Below, one piece after another: positions 1-9,557 of a stretch of 64,000 bases of DNA. Position 1 is the stretch's first letter, and the number at the start of each line of letters is the position of its first letter. The notes under the pieces are model-generated. The model saw only the letters and a program-made list of their open reading frames with translations, had not been told where the DNA came from and did no database searches. The translations under genes were made by a program, and so were the position numbers. The stretch is from the NCBI RefSeq assembly GCF_000687555.1, contig NZ_JHWJ01000001.1, positions 434,001 through 498,000 on the forward strand, read 5' to 3'. This DNA is from [Clostridium] aerotolerans DSM 5434. GTDB lineage: Bacteria; Bacillota; Clostridia; Lachnospirales; Lachnospiraceae.

Positions 1-2
1 CC

Positions 3-86
3 CAGGGGACCTTTCAGGCCTCCCTTACTGACATCCGGGAAATATTTGAGAATGAATTAAAAGGAGACAAGGATGGAATTAAATGA
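3..86 (+). CDS. C-terminal end of an upstream gene (partial)
   Basis: An open frame enters from the left edge and stops at TGA, giving 27 residues of a charged, helix-like tail (contains ASLTDIREIFENELKG). It overlaps the first 14 bases of the next gene, a stop/start overlap typical of translational coupling. Too little is present to name the product; the reading frame is preferred because the other two frames give proline-rich or early-stopped peptides. Confidence 0.55.
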   Translation, partial: QGTFQASLTDIREIFENELKGDKDGIK

Positions 87-1221
87 TAGTACTATCAAGA
101 AGCTTCGCTGGTTGATTGTCTTTGCGGTGGCAGCCGTTGTCATAGGTTTTAACTATCGGAGTGTTTTTAGTTTCGCTGTCAGAATCTTTCGGTTTTTCAC
201 TCCCTTTTTACTGGGGGGCGTAATGGCGTTTATCATCAACCTTCCCATGCGGACGATTGAAGGCGTAATTCCTCTTAAGAGAGACAGTAAGCTTTTAAGG
301 CCCTTAAGTCTCATTATATCAATCGTATTTGTGGTGGGAATCGTAGTTCTTGTTACCTTTGTTGTGATGCCGCAGCTGATCGATACACTTGTGATTCTGC
401 AAAACAGCCTGCCATCGTTTTTAACAGGTATAAAGACTGAGGCTGAAAGCCTGTTTGTGCAGTTTCCGCAGATTGCTGATTACATTAACAGTATAGATAT
501 TGACTGGAAAACGTTTATAGAACGAGTTGTTAGTTTCTTGTCCAATGGAGCAGGAACGGTTCTGTCTTCTACATTTTCAGCTGCGATCTCAATCATCAGC
601 GGTGTGACCACATTCTTCATTGGCTTTGTTTTTGCCATTTATATTCTTCTTCAGAAGGAAAATTTATCGCGCCAGTTTAAGAAGCTGATGAAGGCCTATC
701 TGCCGGAAGCATTGACAGTGCGTACCCTGGAAATTTTGGATTTGGTTCATACGACCTTTGCCAACTTTTTTGCGGGACAGTGTCTGGAGGCTATAATTCT
801 TGGAAGTATGTTCTTTTTGACATTATCCATTTTCCGGCTTCCATACGCCCTTCTTATCGGTGTATTAATTGCATTTACGGCTCTGATCCCTATGTTTGGG
901 GCCTTTATTGGGTGTGTGATCGGAGCATTCCTTATGCTGATGATTCAGCCTGTCAATGCACTTGTTTTTGTCATTATATTTTTTGTCCTTCAACAGATCG
1001 AAGGAAACTTAATTTATCCTCATGTCGTGGGAAATTCTGTGGGACTTCCATCTATTTGGGTGCTGGTTGCAGTGACCATTGGAGGCAGCACCATGGGAAT
1101 TGTGGGAATGCTCATATTTATCCCTATCACTTCTGTTATTTATACTCTTTTGCGGGAGGCTGTGAATCACAGATTAAGCAAAGGAAATCAGGCTAATACA
1201 AAAAAACTTATTAAACCATAA
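73..1221 (+). CDS. AI-2E family transporter (YdiK/PerM-like permease)
   Basis: A 382-residue integral membrane protein of the AI-2E transporter (UPF0118) family, usual length about 350. Two hydrophobic helices lie near residues 14-55, a third near 80-100, then a loop of about 60 residues (VILQNSLPSF...), and four or five more helices after residue 165, including the conserved-looking glycine-rich stretch GVLIAFTALIPMFGAFIG and the later QQIEGNLIYPHVVG motif of the family. Family members are proposed to export small molecules or act as Na+/H+ antiporters; the substrate cannot be read from sequence. AAGGAG lies six bases before the ATG. It overlaps the preceding frame and is followed by a strong terminator. 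Confidence 0.9.
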   Translation: MELNDSTIKKLRWLIVFAVAAVVIGFNYRSVFSFAVRIFRFFTPFLLGGVMAFIINLPMRTIEGVIPLKRDSKLLRPLSLIISIVFVVGIVVLVTFVVMPQLIDTLVILQNSLPSFLTGIKTEAESLFVQFPQIADYINSIDIDWKTFIERVVSFLSNGAGTVLSSTFSAAISIISGVTTFFIGFVFAIYILLQKENLSRQFKKLMKAYLPEALTVRTLEILDLVHTTFANFFAGQCLEAIILGSMFFLTLSIFRLPYALLIGVLIAFTALIPMFGAFIGCVIGAFLMLMIQPVNALVFVIIFFVLQQIEGNLIYPHVVGNSVGLPSIWVLVAVTIGGSTMGIVGMLIFIPITSVIYTLLREAVNHRLSKGNQANTKKLIKP

Positions 1222-1275
1222 AAGAATCCCTGGAGCTTCGGCGGCTTAGCCTGCAAAAGCTCCAGGGATTCTTTT
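1221..1275. terminator. bidirectional intrinsic terminator
   Basis: Two 18-base arms (AAAGAATCCCTGGAGCTT at 1221 and its complement ending near 1274) enclose an 18-base loop and are followed by T5 on the plus strand. The A-run before the left arm gives a T-run on the minus strand, so the hairpin can serve both the AI-2E gene and the convergent small gene at 1278. Confidence 0.9.
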
Positions 1276-1277
1276 TG

Positions 1278-1514
1278 TTAGATTCCTTGATACATGTATT
1301 TAATTAACCGTTCCACATCCTCAGGTTCATGAGCAACCAGCTCAAGCTCATCAATGAAGCCGTTGGAAAAAATAGTAGCCATAGAAAGATACTGGCTTAG
1401 TTTGGATTTCAAATTGATTCGGTCCCCTTCCGCGGAAACCAATTCTACTGTTCCCTTGCACTGCTCAATGACACTGAAAAACTTTTCAACATCTTTAATA
1501 TTATGAACTTTCAT
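1278..1514 (-). CDS. Hypothetical small protein (78 aa)
   Basis: A small soluble protein with no signal peptide or membrane segment. It alternates charged and aliphatic residues (begins MKVHNIKDVEKFF; later IDELELVAHEPEDVERLIKYMYQ), suggesting a compact alpha/beta fold. AAGGAGGG sits seven bases before the ATG, so it is very probably translated. I do not recognise a characterised family; similar short proteins are common in Lachnospiraceae beside housekeeping genes. It is convergent with the AI-2E gene and shares its terminator. Confidence 0.7.
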   Translation of the reverse strand: MKVHNIKDVEKFFSVIEQCKGTVELVSAEGDRINLKSKLSQYLSMATIFSNGFIDELELVAHEPEDVERLIKYMYQGI

Positions 1515-1617
1515 ATAGATCCCTCCTTGGGTTAGGGGTAAAATCTTGATGTTATTACGCTTTCATTATACCAATGTTTTCCAAAAAGTACAATATGAAG
1601 TTGCTGTTAAAAAGGTC

Positions 1618-1872
1618 TTAATCAAAGTCTGCGTGATAAACCTGGGTGGGTGTATGAATATCAACTGCGCTTAAGTTGAACTGGTCTTCAAATATCTGTA
1701 TTTTGTATTCATAAAACACATCATCTGTTTTTTTGGACATGAATACATAAGCGCCAGGTTCCTTGTCCTCTATTTCATCGCTGATTTCATTGTAAATCTC
1801 TTCCCCGTTTACCGGGCCGTCATAACCTGTCATGCGGATGGTATCTTCAATCGCCTGATAAAATTCTTCCAT
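1618..1872 (-). CDS. Hypothetical acidic small protein (84 aa)
   Basis: An 84-residue acidic, soluble protein starting MEEFYQAIEDTIRMTG and containing a beta-rich second half (GAYVFMSKKTDDVFYEYKIQIFEDQFNLSAVDIHT). GAGGTACC precedes the ATG on the minus strand. No cysteine, signal peptide or catalytic motif is visible. Not recognised; it is probably a lone gene between its minus-strand neighbour and the divergent hemB. Confidence 0.65.
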   Translation of the reverse strand: MEEFYQAIEDTIRMTGYDGPVNGEEIYNEISDEIEDKEPGAYVFMSKKTDDVFYEYKIQIFEDQFNLSAVDIHTPTQVYHADFD

Positions 1873-1946
1873 AATGGTACCTCATTTCTGATTCGTATTA
1901 TACAAATACCATTATAAGCAATTTTTCATATGACTGCAAGAATTAC

Positions 1947-1974
1947 TTGAATCTTCTAAAAGAGGGTGTATAAT
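1947..1974 (+). promoter_or_regulatory. sigma-A promoter of hemB
   Basis: TTGAAT and TATAAT separated by 16 bases, about 30 bases upstream of the hemB start and its AGGGAGG ribosome binding site. No operator-like palindrome is visible beside it. Confidence 0.7.
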
Positions 1975-2003
1975 AGGACAGGAATAAAAGGGAGGTAAGA
2001 TAA

Positions 2004-2987
2004 ATGGATTTATTATACAGGCCAAGAAGGCTGCGAACATCTGACACTTTGAGAAGAATGGTTAGGGAAACCAGAGTTTCCAAGCAGTCTCTGATATATC
2101 CCCTGTTCGTGATAGATGGAGAAGGAATTGCAGAAGAGATATCCTCTATGGAAGGACAGTTCCGCTATAGTGTGGACAAACTTCCCCTCATTATGGATCA
2201 GCTGGTTTTAGCTGGTGTGGAAAAGCTGATGCTGTTTGGCATTCCGGCCGAGAAGGATGCATGCGGAAGTCAGGCGTTTGATGATCAGGGAATTGTCCAG
2301 AGAGCGATTCGTGCGATCAGAGCGAATTATCCTTCTGTATACATTGTTACGGATGTCTGCATGTGCGAATATACGTCTCATGGCCACTGCGGGATTCTCT
2401 GCGGAGAGAATGTGGATAACGATAAGACTCTGGAGTATTTAAACCGCATTGCAGTCTCTCATGCAGCGGCAGGAGCCCATATGGTTGCCCCATCGGATAT
2501 GATGGACGGACGGATTGGTTCCATGAGAGAGGCCCTTGATGAAGCTGGTTTTTCCAATGTGCCAATCATGGCCTATTCAGCCAAATACGCTTCCGCATTT
2601 TACGGACCATTCCGTGATGCTGCCGGATCCGCTCCCTCCTTTGGAGACCGGAAGAGCTACCAGATGGATTACCATAACCGGAAAGAAGCTTTAAAAGAAA
2701 CGGATCTTGATGTTTCAGAAGGAGCTGACATTATCATGGTAAAGCCAGCCCTTTCTTATCTGGATATTATAAGAGAAGTATCCGACCGTCATGAAGTACC
2801 AGTAGCTGCATACAGCGTCAGCGGTGAATATGCCATGATTAAGGCAGCTTCCAAGGCAGGCTTTATTGACGAAGAAAAGATAATCTGTGAATCTGCTGTC
2901 AGCATCTTCCGGGCAGGCGCAGACATTTTAATTACCTATTTTGCTATTGAGCTTGCGCAGTATATGGATGAAGGAAAAATCGGCTGA
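2004..2987 (+). CDS. hemB: Porphobilinogen synthase (delta-aminolevulinate dehydratase)
   Basis: Condenses two 5-aminolevulinate molecules to porphobilinogen in tetrapyrrole biosynthesis (haem, sirohaem, corrin). At 327 residues it has normal family length. The two active-site lysines are visible in YSAKYAS (K194) and MVKPALSYLD (K247, the Schiff-base position), and the zinc ligands appear as DVCMCEYTSHGHC (C119, C121, C129), so this is the zinc-dependent type. The start is supported by AGGGAGG. It stands alone without other hem or cob genes, and its stop codon directly abuts that of the convergent PHP gene. Confidence 0.97.
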   Translation: MDLLYRPRRLRTSDTLRRMVRETRVSKQSLIYPLFVIDGEGIAEEISSMEGQFRYSVDKLPLIMDQLVLAGVEKLMLFGIPAEKDACGSQAFDDQGIVQRAIRAIRANYPSVYIVTDVCMCEYTSHGHCGILCGENVDNDKTLEYLNRIAVSHAAAGAHMVAPSDMMDGRIGSMREALDEAGFSNVPIMAYSAKYASAFYGPFRDAAGSAPSFGDRKSYQMDYHNRKEALKETDLDVSEGADIIMVKPALSYLDIIREVSDRHEVPVAAYSVSGEYAMIKAASKAGFIDEEKIICESAVSIFRAGADILITYFAIELAQYMDEGKIG

Positions 2988-3845
2988 TTAAAGCCCCATA
3001 TTCTCCAGACGGTACTTTTTGATGTCTTCCAGCAAAAGGTGAGAGATACGAAGTCCTCCCCGGCCACAGCCTAAGTCAATGTCCGGCTTGTTGGTGCCGT
3101 GAAAATCAGAGCCGCCGGTAGGAAAGAGACCGTATTGCTTAGAAAGCTTTTTTAATTTGCCGCTTTCGTAGGTATTATTGGAAGAGTGGTAGACCTCAAG
3201 GCCAAGAAGCCCCAGGTTTTTTAAATCGCTTACCAGTTCCTCTGTTTTTTTATCTCCCAGATGGTATTGGTATGGGTGGGCCAGAACTGGAAAGGCATGA
3301 TTATCCGTCAGGATCTTCATGGCATGCTCTGGAGTGATGTCTTCCTTTTTTGGGCAGAAGCGGCTGCCGTAGGTCAGATATTTTTTAAATGCCTGATCCA
3401 TAGATGTTACGTATCCTTTTTCATAGAGCACCCGGGCAAAATGGGCACGGGTTATGACTGTCTCTGGATTCCCGGCGGTCACTTCTTCTAAAGTGATCAT
3501 CATATCAGAATCCTGAAAGCGGCGGATCATTTCCTGGTTCCTTTTGTCCCGGATATTTTTAAGCCCATTAATCTTTAACGTAAAATCCGGATCAGAAAAA
3601 TCTACAAAAAGTCCCAGAATATGAATTTCCTGTCCCTTATAGACGCAGGAAAGCTCGATGCCTGGAATAATCTCAACAGGCTGTCCGTGAGAAGCTTCTA
3701 TTGCCTCTGAAAGACCGTCAATGGTATCGTGATCTGTGAGAGCGATGGCACTCAGCTTTTTTTTGACGGCAAGCGACACTACCTCAGTGGGAGTTAAGGT
3801 GCCATCCGAGGCATTGGAATGAACGTGTAAATCGACAAGATTCAT
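2988..3845 (-). CDS. PHP domain phosphoesterase (RNase AM / TrpH-like)
   Basis: A 285-residue PHP-domain protein. Metal-binding motifs are in order: DLHVHSNASDG at the N-terminus, ALTDHDTIDG, IPGIELSC, HPYQYH and GGSDFHG near the C-terminus. Relatives hydrolyse 3',5'-nucleoside bisphosphates or trim RNA 5' ends; which of these applies is unknown. The frame opens 26 codons earlier, but the ATG at 3845 is chosen because GGAGG lies five bases upstream and the family starts directly at the DLHVHS motif. Convergent with hemB with no spacer. Confidence 0.92.
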   Translation of the reverse strand: MNLVDLHVHSNASDGTLTPTEVVSLAVKKKLSAIALTDHDTIDGLSEAIEASHGQPVEIIPGIELSCVYKGQEIHILGLFVDFSDPDFTLKINGLKNIRDKRNQEMIRRFQDSDMMITLEEVTAGNPETVITRAHFARVLYEKGYVTSMDQAFKKYLTYGSRFCPKKEDITPEHAMKILTDNHAFPVLAHPYQYHLGDKKTEELVSDLKNLGLLGLEVYHSSNNTYESGKLKKLSKQYGLFPTGGSDFHGTNKPDIDLGCGRGGLRISHLLLEDIKKYRLENMGL

Positions 3846-4026
3846 AAAAACCTCCAAAATGAAATAGTTTGGTAACACTATAGTAACATGTTTTTTACGT
3901 TCTGTAAAATGTAGAAAAAACACGAAAACTAATTAAGAAAATTCATAAAATCGTAATAGCATTTCCCACAAAGTATGGTATACTACTCAATGTAAAGATA
4001 CATAATCATGTAAAAAGGTGAAATTA

Positions 4027-5745
4027 ATGAGTCAGGTGGATAACAGACAAAGAGGCGGAGGAAGAACCAGTTCCTCTCAGAACGAAGGCAGGAGAAACAC
4101 GCAGGGGACAAGCCGCAGAACCGGTCAGTCTTACCGGCAGAACAGTTCTTATCAGCCGAGACGTGGAAAGAAAAGAAGAAGAGGGCCCCAATATGGCATT
4201 ACAAAAGTGCTGTTGGGGATTATTATTGCGGTTGCCTCAGTGATGGGGGTTATGGCAGCTGTTAAGGTGGTCGGACAAAAGACCAAGGATACAGAGGTAA
4301 TCTCATCAACGGTTTCTGAAACGGAACTGAAAAAGGACGTAAAAGTAGATGATATTTCAATCACTGGTATGTCCAGGGAAGAGGCCCGTGAAGCTATAGA
4401 AAAAAAGTATCCGTGGCAGATGAAGGTTACTTATAAAGAAGAAGAGTATCAATTAAAGAATCTTTTAGACAGCAAGGTAGAAGCCCTGCTGGAAGAGATA
4501 TACACGAAGGAACCGAAGGAAAGCTATACCTTAAGCCTTGACGGAATGGATGAGGAAGTAAAAGCTGAGGTTAAGGCAATTGCTGAAAAATGGGATGTAG
4601 CGGCGAAAAACGGTTCTATATCCGGATTCGACAAGAAAACCGGGGAATTTGTCTATGCCGGAGAGCAGAATGGAGTTGTCATTGATCAGGATAAGCTGAC
4701 ATCTGACATTCTTGCACAGCTTAAGACAAAGAATTACCAGGCTGATATTCCTGCCACAGGAAAGGAAGTAGCGCCTAAGATCACAGAAGCTCAGGCGAAA
4801 CAGCTATATAAAGTGATTGGAACTTATACAACCACAACCACATCAAACAGTGACAGAAATAAAAACATTGAACTGGCCTCTGCGGCACTTGATGGAATGA
4901 TCCTAAAACCAGGGGAAGAGTTCTCTTTTAATAAAACAACGGGAGAAAGATCCTCTGCCAAGGGATACCGCCCAGCAGGCGCATATTTAAACGGCGTATT
5001 AGTGGAAGAGCCGGGCGGCGGTGTGTGCCAGGTATCCTCTACCTTATATAATGCAGTTGTTTTTTCAGGACTTACCACAACAGAGCGCCATGCCCACAGC
5101 TATGAGCCTTCTTATGTAACGCCAGGAGAAGATGCCATGGTAAGCTTTGGCGGACCTGATATGAAATTTGTAAATAATTCTTCCAGCGCTATCGCCATCA
5201 GAACCAGCTTTTCCAAGCAGAAGCTTAAGATATCCATCGTTGGTATTCCTATCTTAGAAGAAGGCGTTACCCTTTCCATGACTTCCAAAAAGACGGCTGA
5301 GCTCGATGCACCAGCACCAGTTTATGAGGAAGATCAGACACTTCAGCCCAATGAGCAGAAGATCGTAAAGGCAGAGACAAAAGGAAGCCGCTGGGTGACC
5401 AATCTGGTAACAAAGAAAAACGGAACGGTTACAAGCGATGAATTTTTCCACAACAGCACATACCGTGGAAAACCAGCTACCATTAAAAGAAATACTTCAG
5501 GCGTTGTAGTACCGCCCACCAATCCATCTGAAACCGGAGGTGGTGCAGGTTCTCAAAGTGGAGGAGAGACCACGGCAGCTCATGGAAGCGAAGGACCTGG
5601 AAACACTGCGAATACAGAAACGCAGCCGGAAAAGCCCACAACTCCTGAGACGCAGCCTACAAAAGCCCAGGGACCAGCTGATAATGGGGGAGAGGCCTCC
5701 TCGGCCACGGAAAACATTATTCCACCAAATCCTCTTAATCAATAG
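4027..5745 (+). CDS. VanW/YoaR-type envelope protein with G5-like domain
   Basis: About 572 residues. A basic, low-complexity cytoplasmic head (residues 1-55, ending GKKRRRG) leads to one membrane helix (about 57-80), then a YoaR-like peptidoglycan-binding region (about 110-225), the VanW domain (about 265-395, with PGEEFSFN, GGGVCQVSSTLYNA and FGGPDMKF), a G5-like beta domain (about 430-495) and a Pro/Thr/Ser-rich tail. This is a cell-wall-facing membrane protein common in Clostridia; despite the name it does not by itself indicate vancomycin resistance. An in-frame GTG nine bases earlier is part of the AAGGTG ribosome binding site, so the ATG at 4027 is preferred. A TGGTATACT extended -10 lies at 3976-3984. 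Confidence 0.9.
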   Translation: MSQVDNRQRGGGRTSSSQNEGRRNTQGTSRRTGQSYRQNSSYQPRRGKKRRRGPQYGITKVLLGIIIAVASVMGVMAAVKVVGQKTKDTEVISSTVSETELKKDVKVDDISITGMSREEAREAIEKKYPWQMKVTYKEEEYQLKNLLDSKVEALLEEIYTKEPKESYTLSLDGMDEEVKAEVKAIAEKWDVAAKNGSISGFDKKTGEFVYAGEQNGVVIDQDKLTSDILAQLKTKNYQADIPATGKEVAPKITEAQAKQLYKVIGTYTTTTTSNSDRNKNIELASAALDGMILKPGEEFSFNKTTGERSSAKGYRPAGAYLNGVLVEEPGGGVCQVSSTLYNAVVFSGLTTTERHAHSYEPSYVTPGEDAMVSFGGPDMKFVNNSSSAIAIRTSFSKQKLKISIVGIPILEEGVTLSMTSKKTAELDAPAPVYEEDQTLQPNEQKIVKAETKGSRWVTNLVTKKNGTVTSDEFFHNSTYRGKPATIKRNTSGVVVPPTNPSETGGGAGSQSGGETTAAHGSEGPGNTANTETQPEKPTTPETQPTKAQGPADNGGEASSATENIIPPNPLNQ

Positions 5746-5760
5746 TCGTGACAAAAGCAG

Positions 5761-5797
5761 ACAGGACCGGACAGTTTATGCTGTCCGGTCCTGTTTT
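5761..5797 (+). terminator. intrinsic terminator after the VanW gene
   Basis: Perfect 14-base arms ACAGGACCGGACAG / CTGTCCGGTCCTGT around a six-base loop, followed by T4. Confidence 0.95.
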
Positions 5798-5840
5798 CCG
5801 ATTGTTCCAAAAATAATACTTAAATTTCCAGTTTTAATAT

Positions 5841-5868
5841 TTGCTTTTTGATAAATAATTGTTATAAT
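5841..5868 (+). promoter_or_regulatory. probable nifJ promoter
   Basis: TTGCTT and TATAAT with 16 bases between. The 5' untranslated stretch then contains a small hairpin (TTCCC-TAAAA-GGGAA at 5883-5897) before AGGAGG at 5922. Confidence 0.55.
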
Positions 5869-5936
5869 AATGTCAGGTCACTTTCCCTAAAAGGGAACCA
5901 TTTATTTATATTCACATTTGCAGGAGGAAATCTAAA

Positions 5937-8900
5937 ATGGCAAGAAAAATGAAAACCATGGATGGTAACCACGCAGCAGCGCATGCGTCTTACGCATTTA
6001 CTGATGTTGCGGCTATTTATCCGATTACCCCATCTTCACCTATGGCTGAGGCCACAGATGAGTGGTCAACAGACGGAAGGACAAACATCTTCGGTCAGAC
6101 AGTGCAGATTACAGAGATGCAGTCTGAAGCAGGTGCAGCAGGTGCAGTTCACGGTTCCTTAGCAGCAGGTGCACTGACTACTACCTATACCGCTTCCCAG
6201 GGTCTGTTACTTATGATTCCGAACTTATATAAAATTGCAGGTGAGCAGTTGCCAGCCGTTATCAATGTATCTGCACGTGCTATTGCAACCCATGCATTAT
6301 CTATTTTTGGTGATCACTCTGACGTATACGCATGTCGCCAGACAGGCTGTGCTATGTTATGTGAATCCAGTGTACAGGAAGTTATGGACTTGACTCCAGT
6401 AGCTCATATGGCTGCTCTTGAGGGTAAAGTACCATTTATCAACTTCTTTGACGGCTTCCGTACCTCTCATGAGATTCAGAAGGTGGAAACATGGGATTAC
6501 GAGGATTTAAAAGAGATGGTAAACATGGATTCAGTTGATGAATTCCGTCGCAATGCTTTAAATCCTAACCATCCAAACCTTAGAGGTTCTGCTCAGAACC
6601 CTGATATCTTCTTCCAGGCAAGAGAAGCCTGCAATCCATACTACGATGCTCTTCCAGGCATTGTACAGAAGTACATGGACAAGGTTAATGCTAAGATCGG
6701 TACCGATTATAAATTATTCAACTACTACGGAGCTGCTGATGCAGATCATGTAATCATTTCTATGGGTTCTGTTAATGAAACCATTGAAGAGACCATTGAT
6801 TATCTGGTAAAAGCAGGCCACAAGGTTGGTGTTGTAAAGGTTCGTCTTTACAGACCATTCGTAGCACAGGGACTGATTGATGCAATTCCTGATTCTGTTA
6901 AGACAATTTCTGTTTTAGACAGAACAAAAGAGCCAGGTTCCTTAGGTGAGCCATTATACTTAGACGTTGTTGCTGCTCTTAAGGGCTCAAAGTTTGATCA
7001 GATTAAGATCTTAACTGGCCGTTATGGTTTAGGTTCCAAGGATACAACTCCGGCTCAGATTGCAGCTGTATATGAGAACAAGACAAAAACTCCATTTACA
7101 ATCGGTATTGTTGATGATGTAACTCACCTTTCTCTTGAAAGCGGTACACCAATCATCACAACACCAGAAGGAACAACCAACTGTAAGTTCTGGGGTCTTG
7201 GTGCTGACGGTACTGTTGGTGCTAACAAGAACTCCATTAAGATTATTGGTGATAACACCGATATGTATGCTCAGGCTTACTTTGACTATGATTCCAAGAA
7301 GTCCGGCGGTGTTACTATGTCCCATTTACGTTTCGGACATAAACCGATTAAATCCACTTATTTAATTCGTAAGGCTAACTTCGTAGCATGCCACAATCCT
7401 TCCTATGTACGTAAGTACAACATGGTTCAGGAGCTGGTTGACGGCGGTGTATTCTTATTAAACTGCCCATGGGATGCAGAAGGTCTTGAGAAGCATTTAC
7501 CAGGACAGGTTAAGAAATTCATTGCAGATCACAATATTAAGTTCTACACCATTGACGGTGTTAAGATCGGTATTGAGACTGGCATGGGACCAACACGTAT
7601 CAACACCATTCTTCAGTCTGCATTCTTTGAACTGACAGGAATTATTCCTGCTGAAAAAGCAAATGAACTGATGAAGGCTGCTGCAAAAGCTACTTACGGA
7701 CGTAAGGGCGAAGAGATCGTTCAGAAGAACTGGGCAGCGATTGATGCAGGTGCTAAGGGCGTTGTTAAGGTTGAGGTACCTGAAAGCTGGAAGAACGCTG
7801 CAGATGAAGGTCTTGACTATAAGGTAATTAGCGAAGGAAGACAGGATGTTGTTGACTTTGTAAATAACATTCAGACAAAGGTAAGCGCTCAGGAAGGTGA
7901 TACATTACCAGTATCCGCATTTGTTGATTACGCCAATGGTTCTACACCATCTGGTTCCTCAGCATTTGAGAAGCGTGGTATCGCTGTTAATATTCCTAGC
8001 TGGAATCCAGAAAACTGTATCCAGTGTAACTTCTGTTCCTATGTATGTCCTCATGCTGTTATCCGTCCGGTTGCACTGACAGAAGACGAAGCTTCAGGCA
8101 GACCAGAAGAGATGACTACTCTTCCAATGACAGGTATGCCAGGATATCAGTTCGCAATCACTGTTTCTGCATTTGACTGTACTGGTTGCGGTTCCTGTGC
8201 AAACGTATGTCCAGGAAAGAAGGGCGAGAAGGCTCTTACTATGGTAAATATGGAAGCTCACTGCGATGTAACACAGAAGGTATTTGACTTCGGTCAGACA
8301 CTTCCAATCAAGCAGGAAGTAATTGATAAATTTAAGGAAACTACCGTTAAGGGAAGCCAGTTCAAGAAGCCTCTTCTTGAGTACTCAGGAGCATGTGCTG
8401 GTTGTGGCGAGACTCCTTACGCTAAATTAGTGACTCAGTTATACGGTGACAGAATGTACATTGCCAATGCAACTGGATGTTCTTCCATCTGGGGTAACTC
8501 CTCACCATCTACACCTTATACTGTAAATGCTAACGGACAGGGTCCGGCATGGTCCAACTCTTTATTCGAAGATAATGCAGAGTTCGGTTACGGTATGCTT
8601 TTAGCTCAGAACGCAATCAGAGGCGGATTAAGATCTAAGGTTGAAGAAATCTTAAACTCTGACAAAGCTTCCGAGTCTGTAAAGGCAGCATGTCAGGAAT
8701 ACCTTGACACCTATACTGTTGGTGCAACCAATGGTTCTGCTTCTAACAAACTGATTTCAGCATTAGAAGGCTGTGACTGTGAGTTAGGCAAAGATATTTT
8801 AAAGAGTAAAGATTTCCTTGGCAAAAAATCACAGTGGATCTTCGGTGGTGACGGCTGGGCTTATGATATCGGTTTCGGTGGTGTTGACCACGTTCTTGCC

Positions 8901-9476
8901 AGCGGCAAAGACATCAACATCCTGGTATTCGATACAGAAATCTATTCCAATACAGGTGGTCAGTCCTCCAAGGCAACAAAGACTGGTGCAGTAGCTCAGT
9001 TCGCTGCCGGCGGTAAGGATACCAAGAAGAAAGACTTAGCAAGCATTGCAATGAGCTACGGTTATGTATACGTTGCACAGATCGCAATGGGTGCTGACTA
9101 TAATCAGACCGTTAAGGCCATTACAGAGGCTGAGGCTTATCCAGGACCATCTCTGATCATCGCTTATGCTCCATGTATCAGCCATGGTATCAAGAAGGGT
9201 ATGTCAAAGGCACAGACAGAAGAGAAGCTGGCTGTTGAATGCGGATACTGGAACAACTTCCGTTACAATCCTTCTGCAGAGAAGAGATTCTCCTTAGACA
9301 GCAAGCCTCCTGTATTAGAGGGATATCAGGAATTCTTAAAGGGTGAGGTTCGTTACTCTTCCTTAGCAATGAAGAATCCTGAGAGAGCAGCTGAATTATT
9401 CGAACAGAATGAGGCAGATGCAAAGGCAAGATTTGAATATCTGCAGAAACTGGTTACTTTATACGGAAATGAATAA
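5937..9476 (+). CDS. nifJ: Pyruvate:ferredoxin (flavodoxin) oxidoreductase
   Basis: Single-chain PFOR of 1179 residues, the normal length. It decarboxylates pyruvate to acetyl-CoA and CO2 and passes electrons to ferredoxin, the central step of clostridial fermentation. Domain order is complete: N-terminal pyrimidine-binding domain (YPITPSSPMAE), gamma domain, two ferredoxin-like 4Fe-4S sites (CIQCNFCSYVCP and CTGCGSCANVCP), the further cysteines CAGCGETPY, and the TPP domain (GGDGWAYDIGFGG, DTEIYSNTGGQ). AGGAGG lies 9 bases before ATG. Its codon use is strongly biased and repetitive, as expected for a very abundant enzyme. Monocistronic, with its own promoter and terminator. Confidence 0.98.
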   Translation: MARKMKTMDGNHAAAHASYAFTDVAAIYPITPSSPMAEATDEWSTDGRTNIFGQTVQITEMQSEAGAAGAVHGSLAAGALTTTYTASQGLLLMIPNLYKIAGEQLPAVINVSARAIATHALSIFGDHSDVYACRQTGCAMLCESSVQEVMDLTPVAHMAALEGKVPFINFFDGFRTSHEIQKVETWDYEDLKEMVNMDSVDEFRRNALNPNHPNLRGSAQNPDIFFQAREACNPYYDALPGIVQKYMDKVNAKIGTDYKLFNYYGAADADHVIISMGSVNETIEETIDYLVKAGHKVGVVKVRLYRPFVAQGLIDAIPDSVKTISVLDRTKEPGSLGEPLYLDVVAALKGSKFDQIKILTGRYGLGSKDTTPAQIAAVYENKTKTPFTIGIVDDVTHLSLESGTPIITTPEGTTNCKFWGLGADGTVGANKNSIKIIGDNTDMYAQAYFDYDSKKSGGVTMSHLRFGHKPIKSTYLIRKANFVACHNPSYVRKYNMVQELVDGGVFLLNCPWDAEGLEKHLPGQVKKFIADHNIKFYTIDGVKIGIETGMGPTRINTILQSAFFELTGIIPAEKANELMKAAAKATYGRKGEEIVQKNWAAIDAGAKGVVKVEVPESWKNAADEGLDYKVISEGRQDVVDFVNNIQTKVSAQEGDTLPVSAFVDYANGSTPSGSSAFEKRGIAVNIPSWNPENCIQCNFCSYVCPHAVIRPVALTEDEASGRPEEMTTLPMTGMPGYQFAITVSAFDCTGCGSCANVCPGKKGEKALTMVNMEAHCDVTQKVFDFGQTLPIKQEVIDKFKETTVKGSQFKKPLLEYSGACAGCGETPYAKLVTQLYGDRMYIANATGCSSIWGNSSPSTPYTVNANGQGPAWSNSLFEDNAEFGYGMLLAQNAIRGGLRSKVEEILNSDKASESVKAACQEYLDTYTVGATNGSASNKLISALEGCDCELGKDILKSKDFLGKKSQWIFGGDGWAYDIGFGGVDHVLASGKDINILVFDTEIYSNTGGQSSKATKTGAVAQFAAGGKDTKKKDLASIAMSYGYVYVAQIAMGADYNQTVKAITEAEAYPGPSLIIAYAPCISHGIKKGMSKAQTEEKLAVECGYWNNFRYNPSAEKRFSLDSKPPVLEGYQEFLKGEVRYSSLAMKNPERAAELFEQNEADAKARFEYLQKLVTLYGNE

Positions 9477-9517
9477 TTGACGTAAAAACCAGATATGCGG
9501 TTTAAGCTGTGGTAAAT

Positions 9518-9554
9518 AAAGAATGCCAGTCCTTTTTGGACTGGCGTTCTTTTT
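9518..9554. terminator. intrinsic terminator between nifJ and the DUF554 gene
   Basis: GAATGCCAGTCC at 9521 pairs with GGACTGGCGTTC (one G-T pair), followed by T5 on the plus strand; an A-run before the left arm lets it also work for the convergent DUF554 gene. Confidence 0.9.
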
Positions 9555-9557
9555 ATG

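Noticed and set aside
4027-5745. Vancomycin resistance determinant
   Set aside because: VanW-domain proteins are common envelope proteins in Clostridia; no vanA/B, vanH or vanX genes are nearby.
5497-5851. Overlapping frames at the 3' end of the VanW gene
   Set aside because: They are shadows of the Pro/Thr-rich tail and cross the terminator without ribosome binding sites.
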